Of a stretch of DNA of 64,000 nt, positions 36,317 through 49,405 are shown one piece after another (position 1 is the stretch's first letter; each line of letters opens with the position of its first letter). This DNA is from Macropodus opercularis (taxonomy: Eukaryota; Chordata; Actinopteri; Anabantiformes; Osphronemidae): contig CM061096.1 of assembly GCA_030770545.1 (NCBI GenBank), positions 13,063,501-13,127,500 of the forward strand, written 5' to 3'. The position numbers and the translations under genes are program-made. A model generated the notes under the pieces. The model was not told the DNA's origin. It saw nothing but the letters and a program-made list of their open reading frames with translations, and did not search any database.

Positions 36317-36719
36317 CTTGTCACCTCCAGTCAGTGGCCATTAGCGGCAGCAGCAGCTCTGAGACACCATCCCTCACTCCGCTCTGGCAGCACTGGTACA
36401 ATTAGACACACATGCACACACCGTCATGCACACGCTTATCCATTCGTCTTTTCCCTCTTGTGTGTGTGTGCGTGTAGCTGAAACTAATTGCGTGTGTGCG
36501 TGCGTCAGCCTGTTTCTGAGCTCAGTGTGTGTGTCACTGAATTGAAATACTTAGAGACAGAGTGAATGTCCTTGTGTTTGATCTGCTTGTGCGCACACAT
36601 CTGTGTGTGTGTGTGTGTCTGCCACTCAGGGCCCTGTGCCCAGGCCTGAGAGTGAGTGATAGAGACCATGCCAACATGAGCTGCATGCCACAGTCTCCAC
36701 GCCTGTACCCGGGTCCTGC

Positions 36720-37440
36720 CACTGCCAGCACCACCCTCCTCCTCCTCCTTCATCCCTGTCTGTCCCCTTTCTCTGTAATAGTCTGTGAGCCTCCCATTCT
36801 CCTCTCTCATCCTTTTTTAGTTTTTATCTCCCTGCTCACGCTCCTTCCCCATCTCTGTGTTCCTCTGTTTTGGCTAAATTGCTCTGTCTTTAGCTGCGTC
36901 TCCCCAGCGGGCTCTTTTTTTGTCTTTTTCCCTCTCATTTGTCATTCTCTCATCTTGTCATTAGTTGAAGTTTTACCTACCCCCCCTCCTCTAATTCCTT
37001 GTGTCTCTGTTGCCTCCTGTGGTCCATTCATCTTATTCTAAAAATCTGTCTATGTCATTGTTTACCAATACATTTCTTACCCTCTTACTCCAGACCTGAC
37101 ATTTTGTCTCCTCTTTTTTTCTCTTGTTCACTTTCTTATCGCCCCTTTTATCTCCTTCTACGTCTGCTATTTATTTCCACAGACTGCCACTAGTGGCAGC
37201 TGTTTCCCAATTATGTGTCCATTCATAAACCTCTCCACATCCTTCCTCCTTCTCTCTTTTATTTTTCCGTCCCTCCATTTCTGAGATGTCTCTTTTCAGG
37301 CTCTCCGTTCCTCTCATCACAATCCTCATTATCCAGCCGCCGCCCATAACTCTCGTCTTCTTCCCTCACTCTTCCCTCTTTCCCTTCTCTCTCCTCCATC
37401 ACTTGCCTCTCAGCGGTGTTTCTCCTAATTTCCATACAGC
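36720..37440. repeat. pyrimidine-rich low-complexity tract
   Basis: About 700 bp rich in C and T on the + strand, the opposite strand bias to the tract at 36040-36316. It contains a perfect 16-bp palindrome at 37184-37199. No gene is seen. Confidence 0.75.
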
Positions 37441-40273
37441 CCAGCAGCCAGCAGACCAGCCAGGCTCATATCTGCAGCCACACACACACACACACACACA
37501 GGTTTGAAAGTAACGCTTTCAAACACATGCATGCACACACACCCTGTCCAGAGACATTCAGGTGAAGGAAGATAAGCACATTGAAGCATTGAAGAATTTA
37601 TGTTGTCTCTCACACACCAACACATTTAACCAGGGTATAATGAGATTTTGCCCCTACTGTATTCTTCTCTCCATCTTCATTACAAATTAGTTTACAATCA
37701 TTATTTAAATATGAAATACAAACCATTTCAGTGGCAAATTAGACACTGCTAAGTCCTTAAAACCATTTGCCGCTTTCATTTATCCACTCTTTCCAGTCTT
37801 GGCACTGCATATATTTCATACACACAGAAAGCTGATAATTGAGTGAATGAGGCCTATTCTCTCACAGCCTTCACTGCACATGTAGTGAGACAGAACTCTG
37901 CCGCTGCTGAAGTACAGAGGCCGATAAAAACTGGAGTTTGCTGGATAGATGGGCTTTGGGCTGCTGACCGCAGCCTTTTCTAGGCCAGTTATCCAGGGGA
38001 GAGCTCATTAGGCTTAGCTGGAGGTGGAGGTGCGTGTCTGTTGTCTCTAATATGCCGTGTCTCTGCATGTTTGATCATTTTGGCTGCGGTTGTGTTTGCA
38101 TGCAGCTTGTGTGTGTCTGCACGTACAGAGCAGAGCAGAGTAACGATGTTACACAAGGCGCAGAGCGGGACAACGAAGAGAAACCCTGCTTATTAGGCCA
38201 CCACTGACTATGTGTGGGATTTATGGTGCGCGTATGAGCGAGACAGAGACAGGAAGTGAAAGTACAGGAGAGAGAGAGCGAGGGAGATGGATAGAGTAGT
38301 GAACTAGGGCGGCCTAGGATCAGGCAGCTTGCTGGATGGCTGTCTGCAGTCCTAGGGGAAAGGGGTAGCTTGTTATTTTAAGGTGGGTGAATCTGGTGCT
38401 CACCTCGGATTGGAAATGAAACGGGTACACACACATACTGCGCCGAGGCAAACACCTACACACGTCGTCTCTGTGCAAATAAAGCTGACAGCACGCAGCG
38501 TAGCAGCTATCACGGCGCCTTAGAGGCCTATCTGTCTCGCCTAATGGGCGAGTGCGTGTGTGTTCACCTCATCAAATCAACCGGGAGATGACATCGCCGC
38601 CGCACAGATCCCGTGAGAGCGTCACGCCAGATGTGAGTGCAGGCAGCCCTCTTCGTTTGCAATATGCAACTATGCTTGTTTGTGTGCGTAGATATGGATG
38701 ACCTCATCCGATAGATTTCACCCGTCGCAAGGGCAACCCCACCCCCACGTGTGCTTTTTCATACACGTGTGAACAGCCTCTGTGCCTTCGTGGCGGCGTC
38801 TGCATGTGTGTTTTGAGGCAGCAGCGCCCGGGCAGCCTTGTGACTTCGCGTCTGTGACATTTGACATACTACAGAGCCTGCAGTGTGTGCTCCGTGGGAC
38901 TGGGGCTGTGCTCTGCTAGCATGGCAGCACGCCTCGGCTTGCACTCGTCACATCGCATCTCGTCACATCACAAGTCATCTTGTCGTGCCACATCCCCCCA
39001 TCTCATTCTCATGTCCTCCTTTTCATCCCTGCTCCTCACTCCTTCCCGTTTCTTTCACAGTCACGTTCTCTTTGCTCCAAAGCCTCCATTTCTCCTTCAT
39101 TTACTCCCTTTGCGTTGCTCTTTATCTGAGCGTCTGCCGCTTTCTTCCTTTCACTGCTCCGTTTTCATCTCATCTCATTTCCTGTGTTTTTTTCCGCTGC
39201 ATCCATCCTCTGTCACATCTGACTCTCTCCCTCCTTTCTGTCCAACTTTTTCTCATTCTGCTCTCATTTCCTTTCCCTCTTCTCTGTCACCCATCTCACT
39301 CTCTTTCTCTCACTCCTCCTTTTTTCTGTTCTGCCTTTTATTATTGTGTTTTTCACTCCCCTGATCTTTTCATCAGTTGGTGCTCAGCTCACATCTGACC
39401 AATTAGCTTGCATCAGTCCACTCTTGTTGGCTCAATAATACCCAGCAGGTAGGCCGGGGTTCTATCAAGCAGGTGTCTCTGTGTGTACGTGTGGATTTGT
39501 TTACAAAGAAAGCTGTGGAAGGGTCAGTTGGTGCATCCTGTTGTGTCTGCACGGGTGCATCCAGTTGCATTTACACACAACTAGACACACGTGGACGCAC
39601 AGACACGCACAAGTACACATCTGCTCAGTGAGAGGGCCAGCCGTGCGCGCTCCCTCGACCAACAGATAAACAAGTGTGCTCGCATCTCCCGGGAAGTAAC
39701 CATGGCAACCGTCTCTCCCTCTCTTTCTTCCTCTTTTTCTCACTCTCCCTCTCTCTCTGACTGAGCCGCCTGGTTGGCTGGCTGTTCTGGAGGCAGACAA
39801 TGGCAGGTTTCAAGGCCAATGTCACCCCCTCCAACACACACCCCCACTTTCTGCTTCCCACCCTCCTTTACCAAACAAGGAAAGAAAGGGTAAAAAGAAA
39901 GCTTTCTGTATTGATAAATGTGATGTCACAGGTGAGACAGCAGCCACGCAGAGCAGCGTGACGGGGAAACATTAAAAAAAACGATGGATCCAGCAAGATT
40001 TTTGCAATCTGGGTCTGTCTCTCCCCTCCTCCTCCCACGCCTCCCTCTCTTCCTCTTTTTGTATAACGTGGCCAATTGCCTTCTTCCCTTTGTAGGGCGC
40101 AAGAGGAAAAGGGGATTTCATGCAGGCTAACTAAGCCCCTAATCCTCTGTTTCATGCCGCTCTCTCTGCCGTCCTCTCGCTCTCTGTTTATCTGTCTCTC
40201 TCGACCTTTCTCTCTCTTTCGCGCTCACTCACTATTTCTGCTTTGCTGGAATTGTTGCCTCTTTAGTGCTGTG
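37441..40273. other. non-coding interval with exact X-box
   Basis: It contains a pyrimidine-rich tract (about 38990-39370) and an exact RFX X-box palindrome at 39696-39709. No coding sequence is recognised. Confidence 0.55.
39696..39709. promoter_or_regulatory. RFX X-box motif
   Basis: GTAACCATGGCAAC fits the RFX consensus GTNRCC-N2-RGYAAC at every fixed position. RFX factors bind this palindrome in promoters and enhancers. It lies about 18 kb upstream of the rai1 coding exon. Confidence 0.45.
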
Positions 40274-40318
40274 CAGTGGTGGAGGAAGTATTCAGACGCT
40301 TTATGTAAGTAAAAGTAT
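40274..40318 (+). mobile_element. fragment of a common teleost interspersed repeat
   Basis: CAGTGGTGGAGGAAGTATTC, followed by an AGTAAAAGTA end, matches the start of a family I recognise from many percomorph genomes (CAGTGGTGGAAGAAGTA type). The copy decays downstream and no matching inverted end was found, so its 3' limit and class are uncertain. Confidence 0.5.
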
Positions 40319-43300
40319 GAAAACCACAGTGAGTGCTGTGTAATCTGCCCTTGTCAGCGTTAATACTGAAGTCAAGGAGGAATTTTAATGATCGTATTTA
40401 ATGGCAGCAAAGTTGATTTTAGATATTTTATTTATTCTTAGGTTTTAAATCTATAAAATCTGTAAACCATTGTATTTAACAAACTCTGAGTCTCAATCTT
40501 TGATTTAACAGTTGTCTGAAATAAGTTTTTATCATTTGGAGCAGACGCCAAAACTGTTGCATGATATTTATCTATAGCATTTGCTTTATCGTCTTTCTTG
40601 AACTGTCAGAGGACACAGAACAACATTGTCACTTGTGGCCGTACTTCAGTCCACCTGATGAATGTGACCCTGGTGACACCTGTCGAACGTGGACAGCTTT
40701 ACACTCTTCCACTACACCACTGAAACCACCAGGTAGATTCAATAATATGGCTGATTGCGTGTGCAGTGCATGTGCAGCATAGCTCTGTCTTATGTCTAAT
40801 GTTCGTGCTCCTGTGCACTTATTAAACTTTTTTTACCTTCTGCTGCTGGGAACAGTGCTGAGAGTCAACCAAAAGACTAGCAGGCTGAGAAATATGCAGT
40901 AAAACTATGGTGGTGAAAGCTGCTGAGTCAGGTAATACTTCTAAGTGGGTAGATCACAACAAGCAACTCCTTCTCATAAGCATGTACGCGGGTCCGTTGT
41001 TAATGTGAAAAGATTGATTAAAGCAACCTGCAGCCCTAGTAAATGTACTTTGCACTTGTGTCAATGCAAGGTGACATTTCTAGAAGGAGATGTGAGAGAG
41101 TCTTTTGCTGCAGTGCCCTGTCCCTGTCTCTCATGTCTTTCTCGCCTGCTCCGGATGACACACACAAAGAAAAAAAACTCAGACAATCTTTCTGTCCTGA
41201 ATGTGTGTGAGAAGGCAAGAGAGAGGAAGAGAGCTGTCAGCCACTCTGGCTAACCACCTAATAGGTTGCCATACTGAACTGACATTTGAAGGCTACGGGA
41301 GCATTAGTCCTGAAATGAAAAAGAGAGAGGAGAGAGACAGGGGGAGAGAGATTGGATATGCAGCGAGCGTGCTGTGGAGTCGGCAGCCCTTATCAATGCA
41401 TCTGTCCATCCATCCGCACCACACGGCCTCATCTCCTCTATGATCTCCACCCACCCCGGTCCTCCGCCTCCTCGCGCCATCCCTCACCCTCTTGCTCTGT
41501 CTAACTCGCCCAGAGAGAAGAGAGGGGAAGGACAGAGATGAAAGGGAGAAGAAGAAATACAGTCAGGGGCGAGCCACAGGGGGCTGAGTGAACGCACAAC
41601 ACAGGAGTGTGTGAGGGGAACCGAGCAAAGGCATAAGAGCCAAGGACGGAGAGAGAATCTCAGATGTTTAATTTACAGTCTTTCCTGCTGCAGACAGATG
41701 TGAGAGACGGGAAAATAAACGGAGATAAACAGACAGCGTGATGGACAAAGAGACAGCAGATACATGCAGATAGAGAGAATCTGGGCAGCTCGTCTTAAAT
41801 CTCTTCCTCCGCTGACAGCTGCTATTGAGCCACTTTTTAGCAAGTGGAGCGACACCAAAGGCTTGAACCTCTCTTCCTTAACTCTCCATTTATCTGTTGT
41901 CGTTCGTCAGTCCCTTTTCCCTTCTCTTTAACTGTTCCCATTTCAATCTATTGTGAACCATCAAAGGTAATTTGTTTTAAATTGCTGCACTGTCGTGAAC
42001 TGAAGTGCAGCTGCTCTGCTGCACTGGTTCGGGCTGGGAAAGACCTGTGATTGGCTTCAGGAGCTGGATGAAAAATCTGCTAAATCCTCAGACGTTGTAG
42101 CATCTAAACCGCTATTTTCATGTGATACTCTGTGTGTGTTGTCATCATGCTAATGTATAAGTAACAACATAATAATGATGTCTACAGTTGGATCAGAGAG
42201 GAGCATGAATGGATTGGTAAATGAATCATCTCCAAAACTAGTAAATTCCACATTTGGTAATAATTGGAAGCGTTGTATAATGGACTGTGGTATGATTCAC
42301 ATTTAGAGCAGAATGATGATAATCTAAGAGCTAATAATTCTACTTGCTATTGCTCCCTTAGCAGTGCAAATTACAGCAGTAAATTGTTTTGTATTGGGCC
42401 AGAAATGGCTTTAGGGTTGTTTTTTTGAGTGAATTCAGTGGTTTGGAGTTGGATGCTTGCATTTTGATGTAGATGTGGTTACATCTACTCTGATTTTTTC
42501 TGGTGACGAATAAATGTGAGAAACCGGACGCATTCCCATCTGCTCAATTATCTGAAGGTCGGCAGACTTATATGACTTGACTCCAGCCATACATCTGTAT
42601 CCAACATGCAGCAAACTACCGGAGCCACTAGGTTCACTGTATGTTTCACAGCTTGGTCAGCTCCCATTTCTATAATGGTTGTGTTTAGATCCGCACAACT
42701 CAATGTACGGTAGCATGATGTAATACAAACCAGAGACTAAGCGAAGACTCACAGTATGAGAGCTGTACTGTGCCAATTCCCAAAGTTCCCAAAGTTCCCC
42801 TTGCCCACTGTGGGAGGTGGGAAATGTTCAGTTGGACCAGGGCAGGATGAGCCTCCTGTCTGAGCATAGAGTTATAAATATTATACTGCTCCAGATGTTG
42901 AAATGCTTTTGAAAGAACATGTCAGTAAGTAAATTCAGCCAAAGATAACATAAACCTGAACGTGTCTTCCTGATGAGTAACATCCACACAAAGAATAAAG
43001 GCAGAACAACATACAGTCAGATTTAAGAGATTTCAAGATGTGACCACAATGAAGACACGATGAAAACCTAAATGGCTGAAACTTGTGGGTAAGTGAACAG
43101 CAGTATGTTGCGTGGGAAGGCGCTACCTTGTCTGAAGCAAATGCCAAATCAGGAAAATGTCAAGTGGCAATGAAACAGCAATATTTTAAACCATGTTTGA
43201 CCATCTCCAGATTCAGAAAATGCCAACAACAGGACAACGAACATGACACGAATGACACTTAAATGTAAAGTATTCCCATTGCCACGTCTGTGTGTTTGTG

Positions 43301-46300
43301 CATGTGTTTGTGTAGTATAGCAACTGCCACTTAGGCAGTAATTAATTGTCAATGATTGTGTGAGGAAGTGTATGCAGCCCTTCATGCAAACTCTAATTTC
43401 CCCTTTCCCACCTTCCCCAGGCTACAATAATTGGTCTCAAATACAAACACACACACACCATCCTGCCGTTGTGGGTGTGTAGCTAACATTGGGTGGCCAG
43501 ACAGAAAGCATAGCCAGCACAGTCGCAGGAGATAATTAACTTTCTAACTAACTAAGTAGAGGGGGCCGGGTGCATGCATGTCGTGGATGTGTCATCCAGG
43601 TACGTATGTGTGTGCGTCTCTGGTTTTCACACGTCGGTCCAGGCATCTAAAAAGTTCCTAGCAGAGCATGAATCTGAGTGTGTGTGTCTGTACATGCATC
43701 CAACGCTGTGCGTGAGAGCGTGTGTGGGGAGGCGATAAGCACCTGAGCCCTGAGGCAGCCTTCAGATTTCCCCTCACGTCCTTGGTGAAATCAGCCCAAT
43801 CACTGCACTGTCATCTGCCTGCCACCAGAGAGAGGCCTGCGCCGCATACTGACAAGCTCATTTGCCTAGCGTTGCTCACACACACACACGGACAGACATT
43901 TACGCACGAGAACATGCCCGTGTTCATGCGCTCCTGCACAAGCACTCTCTCACTTATGCCCACTAGGCCTTCCACTTCCTCCCAAAAATTGAGTTCAAAC
44001 AAACCACAGGAGGAGACATTTGTTGGATTTGTTTTTTTTCCAGGGGAGAGAAAACGTTTCCTTCATGATTCATACCCAAATTGAAGTGTCATTGTTTATG
44101 AGAAGGATGGGGAACGCTTCAACCCGCACCACATAATCAAACACCGTATTATCGTTCAGATAAATGCTCCTGCTTCTGTGTGTTGCATTATTAATGCATC
44201 TGTTGAGGGAGGCAGAAGAAGCTTTGCATTGATTTTAAACAATCGCCTTGATTCTGTTATGACTCTAACGAGAAGCTCGAAGCCTTGACGAGCAGCTTCT
44301 CACTGCGAGCGACGTGGTCCCACCTGAATGCGAATCGACACATTCACTGCTTGTTTTCTCTCTTCTGATGGGGTCAGCTGGAAAGCAATGACGTCACACG
44401 TTGCAGTGATCCAGTCATACAAATGCGAAATTTAAATCAAGGGGCGACAACAGTTGTTGGGTTGTTTACGCTGCCAGAGCTGTCGCTCACATTGACTCAG
44501 ACCCCAGCAAATAGCAGCTTGTAACAATTCAAGCCTTCGTCAAACTTTGATTATAGCTTAATCCATTAAAAGGCTGCTTCAAAATGTAAAGCTTTAAAAC
44601 GCAGCCCGGTTGTGTAGAAACGACACCACGCTCTCTGATAGATGCACACACAGACACAGACACTCGCCCTGCCCCCTCTACACACACACGCACAAACACA
44701 GATTGGTATGACATCGTGGTGACCTAAAAATGTCCCCGAAGCAACATACAGGGACAGACAGAGGCACAGAGGGGGAGAGAGCATGTTGAGCGCACAATAC
44801 ACACAAGTAGCGTGTGTGGGTGTGCGTCTGGGGTTCACTGGTGTGGACGTGCAAGAAGGTGAAAACATGGAGAGGGTTTTAATTCTGCATGTGTTTATGC
44901 TCCGTGTGTTTTTTCCGTGCATACGTGGCGGCAGAAGCCACACAGAGTGCTGTTCTCCTGTCAGTGTGATTAGAGGGTTGCGCTAACGCGGAGGGAGGCG
45001 GGTGGGTCTGCAAGGGAGGTGAGGGAGGGAGTTTTCCGAGAGCATGGGGCCAGCCGGTGGACACAGTAGTTCTCTCTCTCAGCCACACACACATGTGGAT
45101 AAGGGTAAAGTGAGGTCATTTTAGCCCCGGCCAACCCTCATGCTGCTGTCAAGGTTTCACATGAGCACAGCGCTCATCTACACATACACACATTTCACCT
45201 TGTCTCTCCTTCCTAACTCCCAGAGGAGCCTATTGTGCGTGCGTGTATGTCGGCAGGAGTGTCCTGCAAGTGCGTTTCTATGTTTGATGAGAGGTTCCCA
45301 TGGCAACAGCAGCACCGGCAATCCCCATGGGCTTATTTACATATCCAAGTGCAACGCTGTAGTTGAATTATAGCCGGAAATTGAATGGCTCAATCAATAG
45401 AGTGGTCGGAGGGAGAAATAGAGGGAAGGAAGGACAGAAGGAGCAAGCGGTGGGTGTCAGCTGACAGGAAAGGCGGATGCAGATGAGGCAACGAGCCATC
45501 ATTTTGTGCATGTTTGGGCCCCCTCTTTTTGGACAACCCGTTTTTTTATTGTCCTCCAGCTTGACTGTGTATGAGAGGGCAAGGAAGACGGGTGGTGGCA
45601 GAGCGAGACATCATGCTGTTGAGGCTGTCGGTCAGCGCCCCCAACACTTCCATCATCACACCAAACGCGCAAACTTAATATGGGAATATTTCCGGTCGGT
45701 CATTTTGGTTGTGGTAATGTAACGAGTGACAAGTTAATCAAGGTCACATTTTAAAAAACTGTCTGGACTATTTCTTTTACGAAAATAAAAACCCTCAGCA
45801 GGACATTTTAACGTTTGCCATCTTTACATATACCATCTCATGGATTTCAACCTGGAGGCGCTAACGACCTACAGTAAGTTGTCAAAAAATAGATTTGAGA
45901 GGTTACAGTCCGTTTGTGGCCTATGGACAAATAGATTTGTTGTTGTAATACTGTTCTCTGTGCTTTTTAGCTTTTTAAGTTTCTGGTTCCATTTTCACCT
46001 TAAGGACCTTTTCAAAGCTGCCTTGTTTAGTCTTAAATCAGACTCTGTTTGCTCACGTTTGTGGTTCTGAACTCAGCCATCACATTCAAGACTTTTTGCT
46101 GGATGGAGTTGCGGCTCAGTTTTGAGCAGCCTGGTACAGTTCATTTGAGGTGAGAACATGACCTTGATCCTTCACAAATCACAATTTGTAGTGAAGTTGT
46201 GCTCAAAACATTTAATTTACTCCGTTGCTCCGTTTTCTGTTCAGGTAAAATGTGCAGTCCTTCAATGTTGCATTGAAATTTAGACATTTTACTTAAAAAC

Positions 46301-46940
46301 GTCCTTGACAGAGAGCAGGGTCATCTGCATTTTGGCTAAATGAGCGTCAGGCTGAATGAACGGCAGGTTTGAAAACGCTGTTAGAACCAAAGATCCTCGT
46401 ATTCTTTGCTGAGCTCAAGTTACTTCAACAAGAAGATGAAACCGTAGCCACCCTCTGCATCACGTGTGCCCTGCCGTGCGCTCTTCTGCTGACTGCACAG
46501 ATACACTGGGGACACAAAACTCATGGCCCACTTTTGCAAAGGCAACCTGCTCTCTTTCATCAACTGTGCGACCGGATGCCAAAGTCATCAGCGCGACGTG
46601 CGGAAAGTAGATCAATCACAATTTTATTGCGACGTGTGACTTAGTGGCGCAGTAACTTTTCATAAGAGGAGGCTTCTGCATGAGGCAAGCAGCACGAGAC
46701 TTTTATGTAAACAGAAGGGGGAGGATGCTGACTGTGTTGATTTGGTTGTGTGTGGGTGTGCGTGTTGTAATAACTCAATATATTCATGACGGGAACAGCC
46801 GCGTGTTTGCTGGTGTCGTCTCTCAACATGGATGCTTACAGATGCGTCCATGTGTAGCCTTTTGATTTTGGTGCAGTGGCATAACAGAAGGCCAGGCCGA
46901 GGACAACACTACTATCAGCAGTTACTGTGACAATGGAGCC
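40319..46940. other. non-coding interval
   Basis: Mixed sequence with a GA-rich stretch near 41310-41350 and 41510-41560, a short direct repeat (CCCAAAGTT twice, near 42779-42797) and an X-box with one mismatch at 45294-45307. The 41.9-43.3 kb and 45.7-46.4 kb parts are AT-rich. No gene or RNA is recognised. Confidence 0.5.
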
Positions 46941-46949
46941 TGGTGGTCA

Positions 46950-47280
46950 TGGGGACAGAGGAGTGCAATGGGAGAAGGAGGTGTAAGAGCACAATGAGGG
47001 GGAGAGAGGAGAGTCTGCTGGAAGAATCAGTGATGGGGAAAATGGATGGAGGTGGGGAGGGGGTTACTAATGGCCCCGCAGACACAGCTGGCTGCAGACA
47101 CCCAAGGACAGAGAGACAGAAAGAGTGAGCGAGAGACAGGATGGGAAAGCGAGAGAGAGATGGAGGGAGCGACAGAGACGGTGGGAGGTGAAAAGATGAT
47201 AAAAATAGAGGGGAAGAGGGAAAGGGAGAGAGGGAGAGAGGGAGAGAGTGCAAGAGGCGTGTCATCATCCGAACAGACGA
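46950..47280. repeat. purine-rich low-complexity tract
   Basis: About 330 bp of A/G-rich + strand sequence ending in (GGGAGA)n-like units at 47222-47250. Confidence 0.8.
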
Positions 47281-47797
47281 GGGATGGAGGGGAGGCAAGG
47301 TTATTTTCTTGTCATGCCTTTTGCATCTGTTCGCCCACCGTGGCGAGGCTGCGCACACTGCGCACGCACACAAACAAACGGCCGCGCAGACGCTGCCGCC
47401 ATGCATGTCAATGAATTATCCATGGAACAACGGCAGCTCATTTCATTAATGAACATAAATGAGGGGACAAAGATAGAGGGCTGAGGCTAAAGCAGCATGA
47501 AATTCTCTTCAGCTGATTGCCTTAAGTTCCACACATTCACAACAATAATTACCTTTTGATTAGGGAATCATCAATTATCCAACAATATTTTCTTTGATGA
47601 TGCACATTAAAGTTCACCGGACGACATCGTTTATACCTCAAAACACTTAGACGTTGCAGTCACGAAATCTGCCACTGACTAAGAGTGCCCCCACCCGAGG
47701 ATTTCCTACATTACCCATAATCCTCCCCTCACCACTGGCACCTCAGCTGTTAACCTTGATGATGACTTTTTGCACGCCGCATATATTAATGGGATAA

Positions 47798-47799
<2 letters not shown>

Positions 47800-47852
<53 letters not shown>
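47800..47852. repeat. (TG)n microsatellite
   Basis: About 26 uninterrupted TG units on the + strand. Confidence 0.96.
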
Positions 47853-47854
<2 letters not shown>

Positions 47855-47924
47855 CGTGAGCATATGGCTGCGTTAAAATGAGATGAGAACATGCAATCAC
47901 GCGTCATCCCGAAAAGTGAGATCG

Positions 47925-48420
47925 AGGGGCGGAGAGGGGAAGAGTGATAAGAAAAAACAGAGCCAATAATGATGTGTAATGGGGGCGAGGGAAGCAAGCT
48001 GAAAAGGGAGAAGATTGGTGTTAGACGAGCAGATGTGAGGCGAAGATGGAAAAAGGCAGAAGGGCTGGGGGGGTGAAGACAAATATGCAGGAGAGCGAGG
48101 GAGGAGGAAGTGTGGCGTAGGATGTTGACTGAGCAGCGGAGAGAGCGTTGGAAAGACTCAAACACCGAGCTGAGACGCACTGGGAGAGACGTCTGTGTGC
48201 ACCAGCGAGGGGAAGTGAGTGAGTGGGAAAAACAAGAGGGAGGGGACGCGAGGAGCATAAAAGGTTAAAGAAAGGGGAGCTGGAGAGAGAAAGATGGGGA
48301 GCGGATGAGGCAGAGAGGAAGAGTGAGGCGCTGGGAGAGAGAGAGATAAAGACAGTGAAATGGGGGTAACTCGAAGGAGGAAGGGGAGGAGGAGGAGGAG
48401 GACCCTGCAAAGCAGATTGC
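47925..48420. repeat. purine-rich low-complexity tract
   Basis: About 500 bp of A/G-rich + strand sequence, ending in GGA repeats near 48380-48402. Its complement gives several Ser/Pro-rich frames that I regard as artefacts. Confidence 0.8.
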
Positions 48421-49381
48421 TATTTTGGAAGAGCTGATTTGTGGGAAGCGGTGGAGATGCAGGGATGGAGAGGATTCGATGATGGGAAGCTGTGGGGGAA
48501 TATGAGGCGTCCGATGTCGCACCCTTCACGTGACGCAGAAGCTACGAATTCCAGAAAGAGGAAGGTGCTTCTGTAGAACTGCTGACTCGTCTTATAGGCT
48601 GTGAAAGGGTTTAACAGTGAAGTCCGGCAAACGGCAGGACCAGAACCCAGAGTTCTTAGCCTGTAAATACATCCACAGCATCGGAATCCTAGCAAAGACA
48701 GGAAGACCTGTCGCTACTCCAGCCCTCAGCTCCGTATGTGCTGTTTTAATGTATGTATGTGTTGGTGGGTGTCAAACATGAATAAATATGGAGATCGCCC
48801 AGGGTCTGTTTCTCTGATGTTTAAATTTGTGCTGTTTCTTCTCCAAGCAAAGCGTGTGACTCACTCTCTGACACAAGCTAACCTGCTAAAAGCAACACCA
48901 GGCCAGCGCGAACCCGTCCTCCTCTAAAGCTGGGGGAGCTGCTCGGGTCGCTGCGAAGTGATGTCAGCCGTGGCTAATCTCGCCACCCACATGACTCAGC
49001 GACTTGCTTCTGGAGATCGATGCGTACGAGAATGCTCGACGAGGCTCCGCGTTAATGACATTGACACAGATTTGATATTAGCCAGCTAGGCTAATGCATT
49101 CTAATGCATTGTCCTGTCTGTCATGCGGACGGGATCAAGGTGTAGCATCCTGTCTGGCTCGCTGAGATCTCATTACAGATCTCTCTGGCAGTTTAAACCC
49201 CTGACTCTGGCCTCCGCCCCACCACCCTCCACCCTCCATCCATCCATCCTTCCCTCCATTCCTTGCTTGTCTCATCTATCTCGCTCCTCACACCCTGCTC
49301 CCTTCTACCCCAGTCTTCTTAGTATGCATTGCCGTGTAGCCTGCGACTGCAGGTGAGGGTCGATGCTTATGCATGAGCCCC

Positions 49382-49405
49382 TGTGTGTGTGTGTGTGTGT
49401 GTGTG
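49382..49405. repeat. (TG)n microsatellite
   Basis: 12 TG units. Confidence 0.95.

Noticed and set aside
37184..37199. CTCF site in the 16-bp palindrome
   Set aside because: The core is one base short of the CTCF consensus spacing.
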